DNA of 64,000 nucleotides, taken from contig NZ_NAEW01000005.1 of assembly GCF_002075345.1 (NCBI RefSeq), positions 62,001 to 126,000 on the forward strand. The letters are read 5' to 3'. How positions within the stretch are numbered: the first letter of the stretch is position 1; every line of letters begins with the position of its first letter. A program made the translations under genes and the position numbers. The notes beneath the pieces were generated by a model. That model was not told where the DNA came from and ran no database searches. It was given only the letters and a program-made list of their open reading frames with translations. This document shows positions 46,549-53,324 of this stretch, one piece after another. This DNA comes from Citrobacter braakii. GTDB taxonomy: Bacteria; Pseudomonadota; Gammaproteobacteria; Enterobacterales; Enterobacteriaceae.

Positions 46549-47166
46549 ATGAAGAGGTCACCATCACAGAGTGTTCGTTGCATAAGCTGTGAATTATCCT
46601 GTCAATTATTTCCGGATACTGTGGTACGCGCCAACTACTGTCACCGAGCCACTTTTGCGATCTGGCCAGAGGGAAATAGTTTTCTGCAAAAAGGAATTAT
46701 TGAAAAACTTCTCCTTAATAATCAAAATCATTTGTCGCGTGGGTTTATTTTTGTGGACTTTTCCTTCCCAAACCTGCGCCTGTTCGCCGACCCGCAATGG
46801 GTTGACCGGCTGGCCTACAGCGGTATGTATATTGTGTTGATAGCGGATAGGAATCTCGCGCCGTTAGCCAACTACTGGCTGTCGAAAAGCAATAAAATAC
46901 AAGGGATTATATATTCCGATGATGATGATGAAGTTCAGCATCAGAAAATTCGCCGATTATTTACCGGCCACCTTGCGAACAGTAAACGCGGACGCACACT
47001 CAACTATACAGAAATGATATTACTGAAGCGATTTGTGTCAGGAAAAAGTATTCAGCAAATTACCAAAATAGATAATATAGATATTAAGAAAATATATGTC
47101 TACAAGCTCAGGCTTGAAGATAAATTAGGCCATAGCATTCATCAAATACTGTCGAATATTTTATAA
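46549..47166 (+). CDS. LuxR-like helix-turn-helix regulator
   Basis: 205 residues. The C-terminal 60 residues fit a LuxR-type helix-turn-helix (LNYTEMILLKRFVSGKSIQQ then IDIKKIYVYKLRLEDKLG), though more diverged than usual. The N-terminal part has five cysteines or His-rich spots early (RCISCELSCQ) and no known domain I can name. The ATG at 46549 is nine bases after AGGAG; a TTG directly before it has spacing six, so the start is uncertain by one codon. It lies 76 bp upstream of misL in the same direction and may control it. Confidence 0.75.
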   Translation: MKRSPSQSVRCISCELSCQLFPDTVVRANYCHRATFAIWPEGNSFLQKGIIEKLLLNNQNHLSRGFIFVDFSFPNLRLFADPQWVDRLAYSGMYIVLIADRNLAPLANYWLSKSNKIQGIIYSDDDDEVQHQKIRRLFTGHLANSKRGRTLNYTEMILLKRFVSGKSIQQITKIDNIDIKKIYVYKLRLEDKLGHSIHQILSNIL

Positions 47167-47241
47167 CGTATTTTTGATTTTTACTATTTTCACATCTTTG
47201 CGATGTGGTGGACGCCCTACGCCCGAAAGCAGGAGGCTATT

Positions 47242-50076
47242 ATGAGAAAACCTAAGCATTACTCACGCATTGCGATAGCGGTATCAACCGCGTTAACGTC
47301 AATGGTATTTTCAACCCACGCGGCTTGGATTGATATTGATAGTCTTCCTGCCAGTGGAATGGTGAGCAGTCTTTCGCCGGAGTTGCAGGCTTTATTTCCT
47401 GCACAGACGAATGACAGTTTCAAAAAAAACAGCGAAACGCCGAATTATGTTTATCAGTGGAGTGCCGGTACCATTCCCGTTTATGGTCATGGATTAACGC
47501 TGAATGGGCCAGGAGGAGAAGCCTTCGAACACACCATTACCGTTATTCAGAACAGCGCGACGGGTAGCCCGGGCGTTATTTTCGGTGACGACCTTACGAT
47601 TCGCACACAGTCAAAGAATGCCGCTAATAATGGTAAAGATGTTGACGGTATCCGCACGCACGGGGCTAATACGCCGGATAATCCAGTCTTTATTATCACC
47701 GGGGATCGCACCAGTATTTATGTGGACGGCCAGGATGGTGATGGTATTAACGCCGGATACAACGCCATCGGTCAGGGTGGGATAGGCTCAGCAAACATCT
47801 ACGTCGGCGACGATCTGTATATTCAAACCACCGGTAACCAGGGACGTGGCATCACCGCCAACGCGTTTAGAGACGCAACGCTTGCCAAAAATACGATTAT
47901 TGTCGGCGATCGTGCCCACATTGTGACTACCGGTAACAGCTCAGAGGGAATCCGCTCCGGACAGAGCGGGTCCTCAATCCGCCTTGGCAATGACGCCACC
48001 ATCGAGACATCGGGCACTTCCTCAATAGGGGTCTACGCCGCCTCATCTTCCAAAACGGAACTGGGCAATAACGCCACTATTTCGGTGAGCGGAGCCAGCG
48101 CCCATGCGGTCTATTCCTATAATGCGACGGTGAATCTGGGTGATAATGCGACGATTCGTGTTAACAGCATCGATAAAGTTTACTCATTCAGCAAGGCCCC
48201 ACGCGGCCTGTATGCGATTTCACGCGGCACGGTAAATCTCGGTGGCGGCGCTACTATTGCTATGGCGGGCAATCACAGCAATGAAAGCTATGCCATCAGT
48301 ACAGAAACGGGCGGCATCGTCGACGGTTCTGCTGGCGGGCGTTTCCTTATCGACGGCGATCTTCACGCAGCCGGTGCTATTGCCGCAAACAACACCCAGC
48401 CGCAGCAAAACAGTACCATCAAACTCAATATGACCGACAACTCGTTGTGGAGTGGGGCGTCATACGTCACCAGCGCCACTGCCGGGACGGGGGTTATCTC
48501 GCTGCAAATGAGCGATGCGACCTGGAACATGACTAACAGCTCAACGCTCACCGACCTGACGCTGAACGGCGGGTCAGTGGTGAACTTTGGGCATGCTGAC
48601 GGCGAACCGTGGCAGACGCTTACTATCAATGAAGATTTTACCGGCAACGGCGGAAAACTCGTTTTCAATACCGTCCTGAATGACGATGCCTCTGAAACCG
48701 ACAAGCTGAAAGTGCTCGGCAACACCGCGGGTAACGCATTTGTGGCAGTGAACAATATTGGCGGAACCGGGGCGCAAACCATTGAAGGTATTGAGATCAT
48801 CGAAGTGGCCGGTAATTCTGACGGTACTTTTGAGAAAGCGGGCCGTATTGTTGCCGGTGCGTACGACTATAACGTGGTGCAAAAGGGCAGCAACTGGTAT
48901 CTGACCAGCTTTATTCCTGCTCCGCCGGATCCGGAAGAGCCGGACCCCGTCGATCCGGACCCGGTTGACCCTATTGACCCAGATCCCGTTGACCCGGACC
49001 CGGTTGACCCTATTGACCCAGGTCCTGTTGACCCGGACCCGGTCGATCCTGTCGACCCGATTATCCCTGAGCCGGAAGAACCTGTTGCGCCCCCTGTCAC
49101 TGAGCAGCAGTACCGCCCGGAAGCAGGCAGTTATCTGGCGAACAACTACGCTGCTAACACGCTGTTCATGACCCGACTCCACGATCGTCTGGGGGAAACG
49201 CAGTACGTCGATATGCTGACGGGCGAGAAAAAAGTCACCAGTCTGTGGATGCGTAACGTCGGGGCACATACCCGCTTCAAAGACGGTAGCGGACAGTTGA
49301 AAACCCAAAGCAACAGCTATGTCCTGCAGTTAGGCGGTGACCTGGCGCAGTGGAGCAGCGACGGCCTCGACCGCTGGCACCTCGGCGCGATGGCTGGTTA
49401 TGCCAACAGCCAGAACCGTACGCAGTCCAGTCTGACCGGCTACCATTCACGTGGTCAGGTCACCGGTTACAGCGTGGGACTGTACGGCACCTGGTATGCC
49501 AATGACGCTGACAAGACCGGCACTTATGTAGACACCTGGATGCTGTACAACTGGTTTGATAACAAGGTGATGGGTCAGGAGCAGGCGACGGAGAAATATA
49601 AATCCAGCGGGATCACCGCTTCTGTTGAAGCCGGTTACAGCTTCAAACTGGGTGAAAACGAGCGCAACAGCTATTGGCTGCAACCGAAAGCTCAGGTGGT
49701 GTGGATGGACGTGCAGGCCGACAGCCACCGCGAAGCGAACGGCACCCGCGTGAAGGACAACACCGATGGCAACCTGATGACCCGTCTGGGGGTAAAAGCC
49801 TTTATCAACGGTCACAACGCCATCGACGACGGTAAATCTCGTGAGTTCCAGCCGTTTGTTGAAGCCAACTGGATCCACAACACGCAGACGACTCGCGTGA
49901 AGATGGATGATGTGAGCAACGACATGCGTGGCACCAAGAACATTGGCGAGCTGAAAGTCGGTGTTGAAGGTCAAATCACTCCGCGCCTCAACGTGTGGAG
50001 CAACGTGGCCCAACAGGTTGGTGACAAAGGCTACAGCGATACCCGCGGTATGCTGGGCGTGAAATATAACTTCTGA
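47242..50076 (+). CDS. misL: MisL-like autotransporter adhesin
   Basis: 944-residue type Va autotransporter. Signal peptide to about residue 27 (TSMVFSTHAA). The passenger (about 30-560) is a repetitive beta-helix with recurring GDxxxI.T.G motifs (GDDLTIRTQ, GDDLYIQTTG, GDRAHIVTTG, GNDATIETSG), then a Pro-Asp-rich linker, then a C-terminal barrel of about 280 residues ending in KYNF, with the terminal Phe needed for assembly. Salmonella MisL (about 955 residues) binds fibronectin and aids intestinal colonisation. AGGAGG precedes the ATG. The marT-fidL genes nearby support the name. Confidence 0.9.
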   Translation: MRKPKHYSRIAIAVSTALTSMVFSTHAAWIDIDSLPASGMVSSLSPELQALFPAQTNDSFKKNSETPNYVYQWSAGTIPVYGHGLTLNGPGGEAFEHTITVIQNSATGSPGVIFGDDLTIRTQSKNAANNGKDVDGIRTHGANTPDNPVFIITGDRTSIYVDGQDGDGINAGYNAIGQGGIGSANIYVGDDLYIQTTGNQGRGITANAFRDATLAKNTIIVGDRAHIVTTGNSSEGIRSGQSGSSIRLGNDATIETSGTSSIGVYAASSSKTELGNNATISVSGASAHAVYSYNATVNLGDNATIRVNSIDKVYSFSKAPRGLYAISRGTVNLGGGATIAMAGNHSNESYAISTETGGIVDGSAGGRFLIDGDLHAAGAIAANNTQPQQNSTIKLNMTDNSLWSGASYVTSATAGTGVISLQMSDATWNMTNSSTLTDLTLNGGSVVNFGHADGEPWQTLTINEDFTGNGGKLVFNTVLNDDASETDKLKVLGNTAGNAFVAVNNIGGTGAQTIEGIEIIEVAGNSDGTFEKAGRIVAGAYDYNVVQKGSNWYLTSFIPAPPDPEEPDPVDPDPVDPIDPDPVDPDPVDPIDPGPVDPDPVDPVDPIIPEPEEPVAPPVTEQQYRPEAGSYLANNYAANTLFMTRLHDRLGETQYVDMLTGEKKVTSLWMRNVGAHTRFKDGSGQLKTQSNSYVLQLGGDLAQWSSDGLDRWHLGAMAGYANSQNRTQSSLTGYHSRGQVTGYSVGLYGTWYANDADKTGTYVDTWMLYNWFDNKVMGQEQATEKYKSSGITASVEAGYSFKLGENERNSYWLQPKAQVVWMDVQADSHREANGTRVKDNTDGNLMTRLGVKAFINGHNAIDDGKSREFQPFVEANWIHNTQTTRVKMDDVSNDMRGTKNIGELKVGVEGQITPRLNVWSNVAQQVGDKGYSDTRGMLGVKYNF
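48955..49071 (+). repeat. 39-bp tandem repeats encoding the Pro-Asp linker of MisL
   Basis: Three units begin with CCGGACC at 48955, 48994 and 49033; the first two are nearly identical. Each encodes 13 residues of the DPDPVDPxDP type, forming a rigid spacer between passenger and barrel. Recombination between units could change linker length in steps of 13 residues without breaking the frame. Confidence 0.9.
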
Positions 50077-50094
50077 CGTAACTGCAGGTGACAA

Positions 50095-50130
50095 AAAGCC
50101 GCTGATTAACCGATCGGCGGCTTTATTTTT
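50095..50130 (+). terminator. Rho-independent terminator of misL
   Basis: AAAGCCGC/GCGGCTTT stem with a 13-nt loop, followed by a T-rich tail, 19 bp after the misL stop. Confidence 0.85.
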
Positions 50131-50141
50131 TGTGGGGGGGA

Positions 50142-50171
50142 GGTCGGATAAGCGTTAGCGCCATCCGGCAT
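50142..50171. repeat. REP element
   Basis: GGTCGGATAAGCGTTAGCGCC followed by ATCCGGCA matches the REP palindrome seen at 5381-5410. It lies between misL and the SymE-like gene. Confidence 0.8.
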
Positions 50172-50212
50172 CTGGTAAATCTGTAATTAACGCTTACAGG
50201 CTCAGTCGTACT

Positions 50213-50503
50213 TCACTGGAGAGTAGCCAGTGTGCTCTCAATTCTGTTCAGCTTCTGATTTGCCTCTTTCAGCTCATCCTGCAGGCGTTGCTCCTGCTCG
50301 CCATAGACCATCAGGACGATACAGCCATTCATCACTTTTACGGTAATCTGTTGGCCGGTATCAAACCCCGCTTCGCGTAGCCACTTGCCAGAAAGAATAA
50401 TTTTGGGTGTGGATTTGTCGAAAATATTCGGGCGATATCCCACAATTACCGAACGCTCGGTTCCGGTTTGGTCGGTGTCTGGGGTAGAATGCGAATCAGC
50501 CAT
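50213..50503 (-). CDS. SymE-like SpoVT/AbrB-fold protein (type I toxin family)
   Basis: 96 residues. The central part (SVIVGYRPN through GCIVLMVYGE) matches the SymE pattern of an AbrB-type swapped-hairpin fold with IILSGKWLREAGF and VKVMNGCIVLM. SymE in E. coli is an SOS-induced toxin that compacts DNA and is silenced by the antisense RNA SymR. A coiled-coil tail (QEQRLQDELKEANQKLNRIE) is present. AAGGAG lies six bases before the ATG at 50503. No LexA box was seen upstream, so SOS control is doubtful. Confidence 0.75.
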   Translation of the reverse strand: MADSHSTPDTDQTGTERSVIVGYRPNIFDKSTPKIILSGKWLREAGFDTGQQITVKVMNGCIVLMVYGEQEQRLQDELKEANQKLNRIESTLATLQ

Positions 50504-50532
50504 AATCAACTCCTTGATAGTTGGTGAGGTTA

Positions 50533-50568
50533 GACGCTCCGGTTGTGTTCCCGCACAACGAGGCGTTG
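50533..50568. repeat. Hairpin upstream of the SymE-like gene
   Basis: Perfect GTTGTG-TTCCCG-CACAAC stem-loop (50542-50559), extended outward by imperfect pairing of GACGCTCCG with GAGGCGTT. It lies 30-65 bp before the SymE-like start, so it would be in that gene's leader, or part of an antisense RNA like SymR. No T-run was seen, so neither role is established. Confidence 0.5.
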
Positions 50569-50629
50569 CTAGTGTAGAAGGCTTTTAGGTGGCCTCCTAT
50601 ATGATTAAGATAGTTGGATAGGTGGCCCT

Positions 50630-50821
50630 ATGTCAATCATATCGCGCGAAAAAAAACCAAAAGGCGGCGGGCAATCTCCGCAGTTTAAGATGCGTATTGA
50701 TCCGGCATTGAAGGAACAGTTGGATGCTGTGGCGGCAGAAGAAGGGGTAAGTCTCGCCAGTTGGTTGAAAGAACTGGCGAGGGAGGCCTTACTAAAAAAG
50801 GGAATAGAACCTAAAGGATAA
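50630..50821 (+). CDS. Small ribbon-helix-helix (Arc/CopG-like) protein
   Basis: 63 residues. FKMRIDPALKEQLDAVAAEE is the beta-strand plus first helix and VSLASWLKELAREAL the second helix of an RHH DNA-binding domain. Such proteins often serve as antitoxins and repress their own promoters. It is divergent from the SymE-like gene. Its ribosome-binding site lies within the second copy of TAGGTGGCC (50619-50627); the first copy is at 50586-50594, 33 bp away, about three helical turns, suggesting a self-regulatory operator. No toxin gene follows on this strand. Confidence 0.75.
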   Translation: MSIISREKKPKGGGQSPQFKMRIDPALKEQLDAVAAEEGVSLASWLKELAREALLKKGIEPKG

Positions 50822-50828
50822 TTGTTCT

Positions 50829-51044
50829 CTAAACTTTCTGAATTGCAAATGCCCTTGGACCTTTATCCATCATTCTTAATTCGAAAGATACTTTATCCCC
50901 TGGAGTAAGATATTTATCCTCATGAGTTATTTCACCATAAAAGAAAAACACATCTTTTCCTTTTTCACGAGTAATAAATCCATAGCCTTTAAAGGAGTCA
51001 AAGGTTTTAACAATTCCATAAGCCTTATTTTTAATATCACTCAT
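50829..51044 (-). CDS. Cold-shock-like OB-fold protein coupled to the reverse transcriptase
   Basis: 71 residues with a cold-shock domain: IVKTFDSFKGYGFITREKGK contains the RNP1-like KGYGFI, and DVFFFYGEI stands at RNP2, with Phe/Tyr where CspA has VHF. It should bind single-stranded nucleic acid. The ATG at 51044 overlaps the reverse-transcriptase stop as ATGA, with AAGGAG nine bases upstream, so the two proteins are made together. This pairing suggests the accessory protein of a retron. I recall that the Salmonella plasmid retron Se72 also carries a cold-shock-like gene. Confidence 0.85.
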   Translation of the reverse strand: MSDIKNKAYGIVKTFDSFKGYGFITREKGKDVFFFYGEITHEDKYLTPGDKVSFELRMMDKGPRAFAIQKV

Positions 51045-52219
51045 AACCACATACTCCTTTTTGATGGTAGAGATTGACAGTGTTTGCGAATACGACTACG
51101 CCAAATCTTGCTAAGAGACTTATTATTTCTGGCTAATATACCTAACTTTCCTATCACCTTATTGATGGTTTCAACTTGGCCAATAGTAAAAGCTACTTTA
51201 TTGTTAAATTTAAGAATTGCCTTGCACTCACGAATTATTTTATCTTTTTCTTTGTCATCATAAAGAGGAAGAATCATACTCATCCTTTCTCGAAGACTCA
51301 CATGATTAGATTGTTCTAAGCGTGATAATTTTGCAACCAATCCAGATGTTTTGTTCCAGAATGTGTGGTATTCAAGAGAGTATTTATCATCTTTAAATTT
51401 ATTTTCACAAATTTTAACTAGTAATCTAATATATCTTCTATCATGACGAGTTGTTTTAGGTTTTGAATGACCAACCCATAATCCAGTTATTTTGAAACTA
51501 TTTTTTGCATTTTTTTGACACTCAACTTTAGTTTTTTTATTATTATGTTTAAGTTTGTACTTTCTAAACATTGCAACCACATCTTTAATCGATGAGGAAA
51601 TTTTTTCTTCAGATAAAAATTTATTTGAGCTGAGAGTTACGTCATCAAGTAGTCTTGTATAACAAATCCCTGTACTTCTAAATTTTGAGACTAAACTATA
51701 TTCAGTATTAAAGAAAATTAAATTAGCCAAATATGAAGATGTACAAGCACCTTGAGGAACTTTGTTTTTGAAGGTTGTTAATTTTGTTAATATTTCAGAA
51801 ACTTCATCAGGGAAGATAAAAAAATTTTTATATACATTAAATACATAATCTGATTTTATGTTGTCATAAAAGGACTTTATATCTATACTTATAATTATGT
51901 TAGGATCGCGTTCACAATGAATTTTTGCATTCTCAACATAGTCTCTTTTGTTTGAAGGATCTTTTATGCCTCCCTGAAGATAAACGGGATATTGCACCTT
52001 CTCAAAAATTCTATGATTTATTCTTTTCTGTAATTTTTTTAGGTCGTGTTTGGGTTCATACACAGTCCGATCTTTGCCCTTTACGTTAATTAAGAACTCT
52101 GTATAAGAATCATCCACTTTGTTTGCTAAATTAAGCAGCATTTTTTCATGGATACCTAACGTTTTTGCAAGAATAGCTATTGAAGATATTGGGCGGAAAG
52201 GGTAATAAGGCTTGTCCAT
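51041..52219 (-). CDS. Retron-type reverse transcriptase
   Basis: 392 residues. RT motifs in order: KGKDRTVYEPKHDLKKLQKR (47-66); NAKIH (97-101), the NAxxH mark of retron enzymes; IISIDIKSFYDNI with catalytic Asp113; PQGACTSSYLANL (155-167); YTRLLDDVTLSS with Asp192-Asp193; and KITGLWVG (ITG at 244-246), corresponding to the retron VTG motif. The catalytic box is LLDD rather than YxDD. A basic C-terminal third should bind the RNA. No good ribosome-binding site precedes the ATG. Strongly A+T-rich, clearly acquired. Anti-phage function is inferred from the retron family. Confidence 0.9.
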   Translation of the reverse strand: MDKPYYPFRPISSIAILAKTLGIHEKMLLNLANKVDDSYTEFLINVKGKDRTVYEPKHDLKKLQKRINHRIFEKVQYPVYLQGGIKDPSNKRDYVENAKIHCERDPNIIISIDIKSFYDNIKSDYVFNVYKNFFIFPDEVSEILTKLTTFKNKVPQGACTSSYLANLIFFNTEYSLVSKFRSTGICYTRLLDDVTLSSNKFLSEEKISSSIKDVVAMFRKYKLKHNNKKTKVECQKNAKNSFKITGLWVGHSKPKTTRHDRRYIRLLVKICENKFKDDKYSLEYHTFWNKTSGLVAKLSRLEQSNHVSLRERMSMILPLYDDKEKDKIIRECKAILKFNNKVAFTIGQVETINKVIGKLGILARNNKSLSKIWRSRIRKHCQSLPSKRSMWL

Positions 52220-52249
52220 AGCAATACCGATTGTAGAGGAGACGTAAAA

Positions 52250-52559
52250 AAGGTTAGGAGTTAATCAGAGTCACTATCCACGCAGTGAATCGCGAGAGAT
52301 AATACGTAACTTTGACAAGCTTCCACCAATCCACTGACGTAGTCTTGGGGCTGCTTTTTTTGTTTTGGTCGACTTGCATATCAACTTCAGGACTATCTAT
52401 TTTCTCTGAAATTGAGCTCTTCGTTTTTTTGAATGTCACTTGCATGTTTAAAGAGATACTAAACATAGTTGATTTCTCGATTTTAGACGCAAAATTACGC
52501 CGCCAGACCGAGATAACTTATATGAAGGTAATATTGTCGACCTGACAACTCCTAACCTT
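52250..52559 (-). ncRNA. Candidate retron msr-msd region bounded by 13-bp inverted repeats
   Basis: AACTCCTAACCTT (52547-52559) and AAGGTTAGGAGTT (52250-52262) are perfect inverted repeats. On the minus strand the first arm is followed at once by a G, as the branching guanosine follows repeat a1 in retrons, and the second arm ends 30 bp before the reverse-transcriptase start, where a2 normally lies. The 310-nt span is longer than most known msr-msd RNAs and also includes a 70-codon frame. Internal hairpins include ATGTTTA/TAAACAT (52444-52466). A possible promoter is TTGCAT-N16-TATAGC just upstream. Confidence 0.5.
52254..52466 (-). CDS. Possible small membrane protein upstream of the reverse transcriptase
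   Basis: A 70-codon frame on the same strand as the reverse-transcriptase gene, ending 34 bp before it. The product has a polar Lys/Ser-rich N-terminal half (FKKTKSSISEKIDSPEVD) and a C-terminal hydrophobic segment (WWKLVKVTYYLSRFTAWIV) that could enter a membrane. Against it: no clear ribosome-binding site, the ATG lies inside a hairpin stem, the stop lies inside one arm of the 13-bp inverted repeat, and the whole frame falls within the candidate msr-msd RNA. Both readings are kept; I cannot decide. Confidence 0.35.
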   Translation of the reverse strand: MFSISLNMQVTFKKTKSSISEKIDSPEVDMQVDQNKKSSPKTTSVDWWKLVKVTYYLSRFTAWIVTLINS

Positions 52560-52939
52560 ATACGCCAGACAACTGTCGGCTATATTTTGCATAGATTATG
52601 ATGCAATCTTCCGAACGCACATAAACTTTCAATATATCCGCATGACCGGTCATGATCCCAAAGGGATCGCCTTTCGGCATCGATACCTTCTCTAAAGTGA
52701 CATTTTAAAGAGCAGCAACAGGCGAAGTTCACCCGAATGTTGCAGATTTATTCTATACTTAAATTCTCTCTATTGGCAATAGCTGAATATAGGGATTGTG
52801 GGGGGTGGCATATCTGTCATGTAGCCTCCGTTGTTACCTGACTAATAACGCTACAATCAACGTAGTATGCCAGAGAACAACACAGGATAAAGAAAGCTAA
52901 AAAGAGATGTGATTTAAGAAGATCTTACTTGAGGAACTT
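52560..52939. other. Gene-free segment between the retron-like cassette and selC
   Basis: 380 bp with no gene. It contains a cluster of perfect palindromes at 52641-52678: CATGACCGGTCATG, GATCCC-AAA-GGGATC, and GCC-TTTC-GGC directly adjoining one another. The rest is A+T-rich. No integrase fragment and no obvious direct repeat of the selC 3' end were recognised. Confidence 0.6.
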
Positions 52940-53034
52940 TGGCGGAAGATCACAGGAGTCGAACCTGCCCGGGAACGCTGGCGTCCCCAACTGGATTTGA
53001 AGTCCAGCCACCTCACCGGAGATGACGATCTTCC
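52940..53034 (-). tRNA. selC: tRNA-Sec (anticodon TCA)
   Basis: 95-nt selenocysteine tRNA read from the minus strand: starts GGAAGATCGTC, has the long extra arm and anticodon loop CTTCAAA, T-loop GGTTCGACTCC, and ends GATCTTCCGCCA with encoded CCA. The 8-bp acceptor stem fits tRNA-Sec. In enterobacteria its 3' end is a frequent integration site for islands (SPI-3, LEE). Here the accessory block lies on its 3' side. Confidence 0.98.
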
Positions 53035-53324
53035 GCGCCTCGATTGCTACATGGAGGCGGGGCGCATTATAGCTACTTCCAAAGGTTTCCACACCCCCTC
53101 ACTCACTTTTTTAACTTCCGTTTCTCTATACCATGACCAGTTTCAAATAAATCCCCGCAAAATCCATTACTTACACTTAGACACATTTTTAGACGCTACG
53201 CTGATCACAGAAAACAAGAATCGTAATTTGATAACGAGATATCGGAATACCCGCGCTCACAGGGATGGTTTACAAGAACTGTAACCGGTATCAGGGCGTG
53301 TGAAAGTGCTAACAAGGATGCGTA

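Noticed and set aside
48955-49071. CRISPR-like regular repeats
   Set aside because: The 39-bp units are contiguous without spacers and encode an Asp-Pro linker in frame within misL.
50533-50568. Rho-independent terminator or definite SymR RNA
   Set aside because: The hairpin is good but there is no T-tract on either strand and no promoter pointing into it was recognised; kept only as a hairpin.
52312-52545. 77-codon frame on the plus strand opposite the candidate msr-msd region
   Set aside because: Runs against the cassette's direction and lacks a ribosome-binding site; treated as chance.
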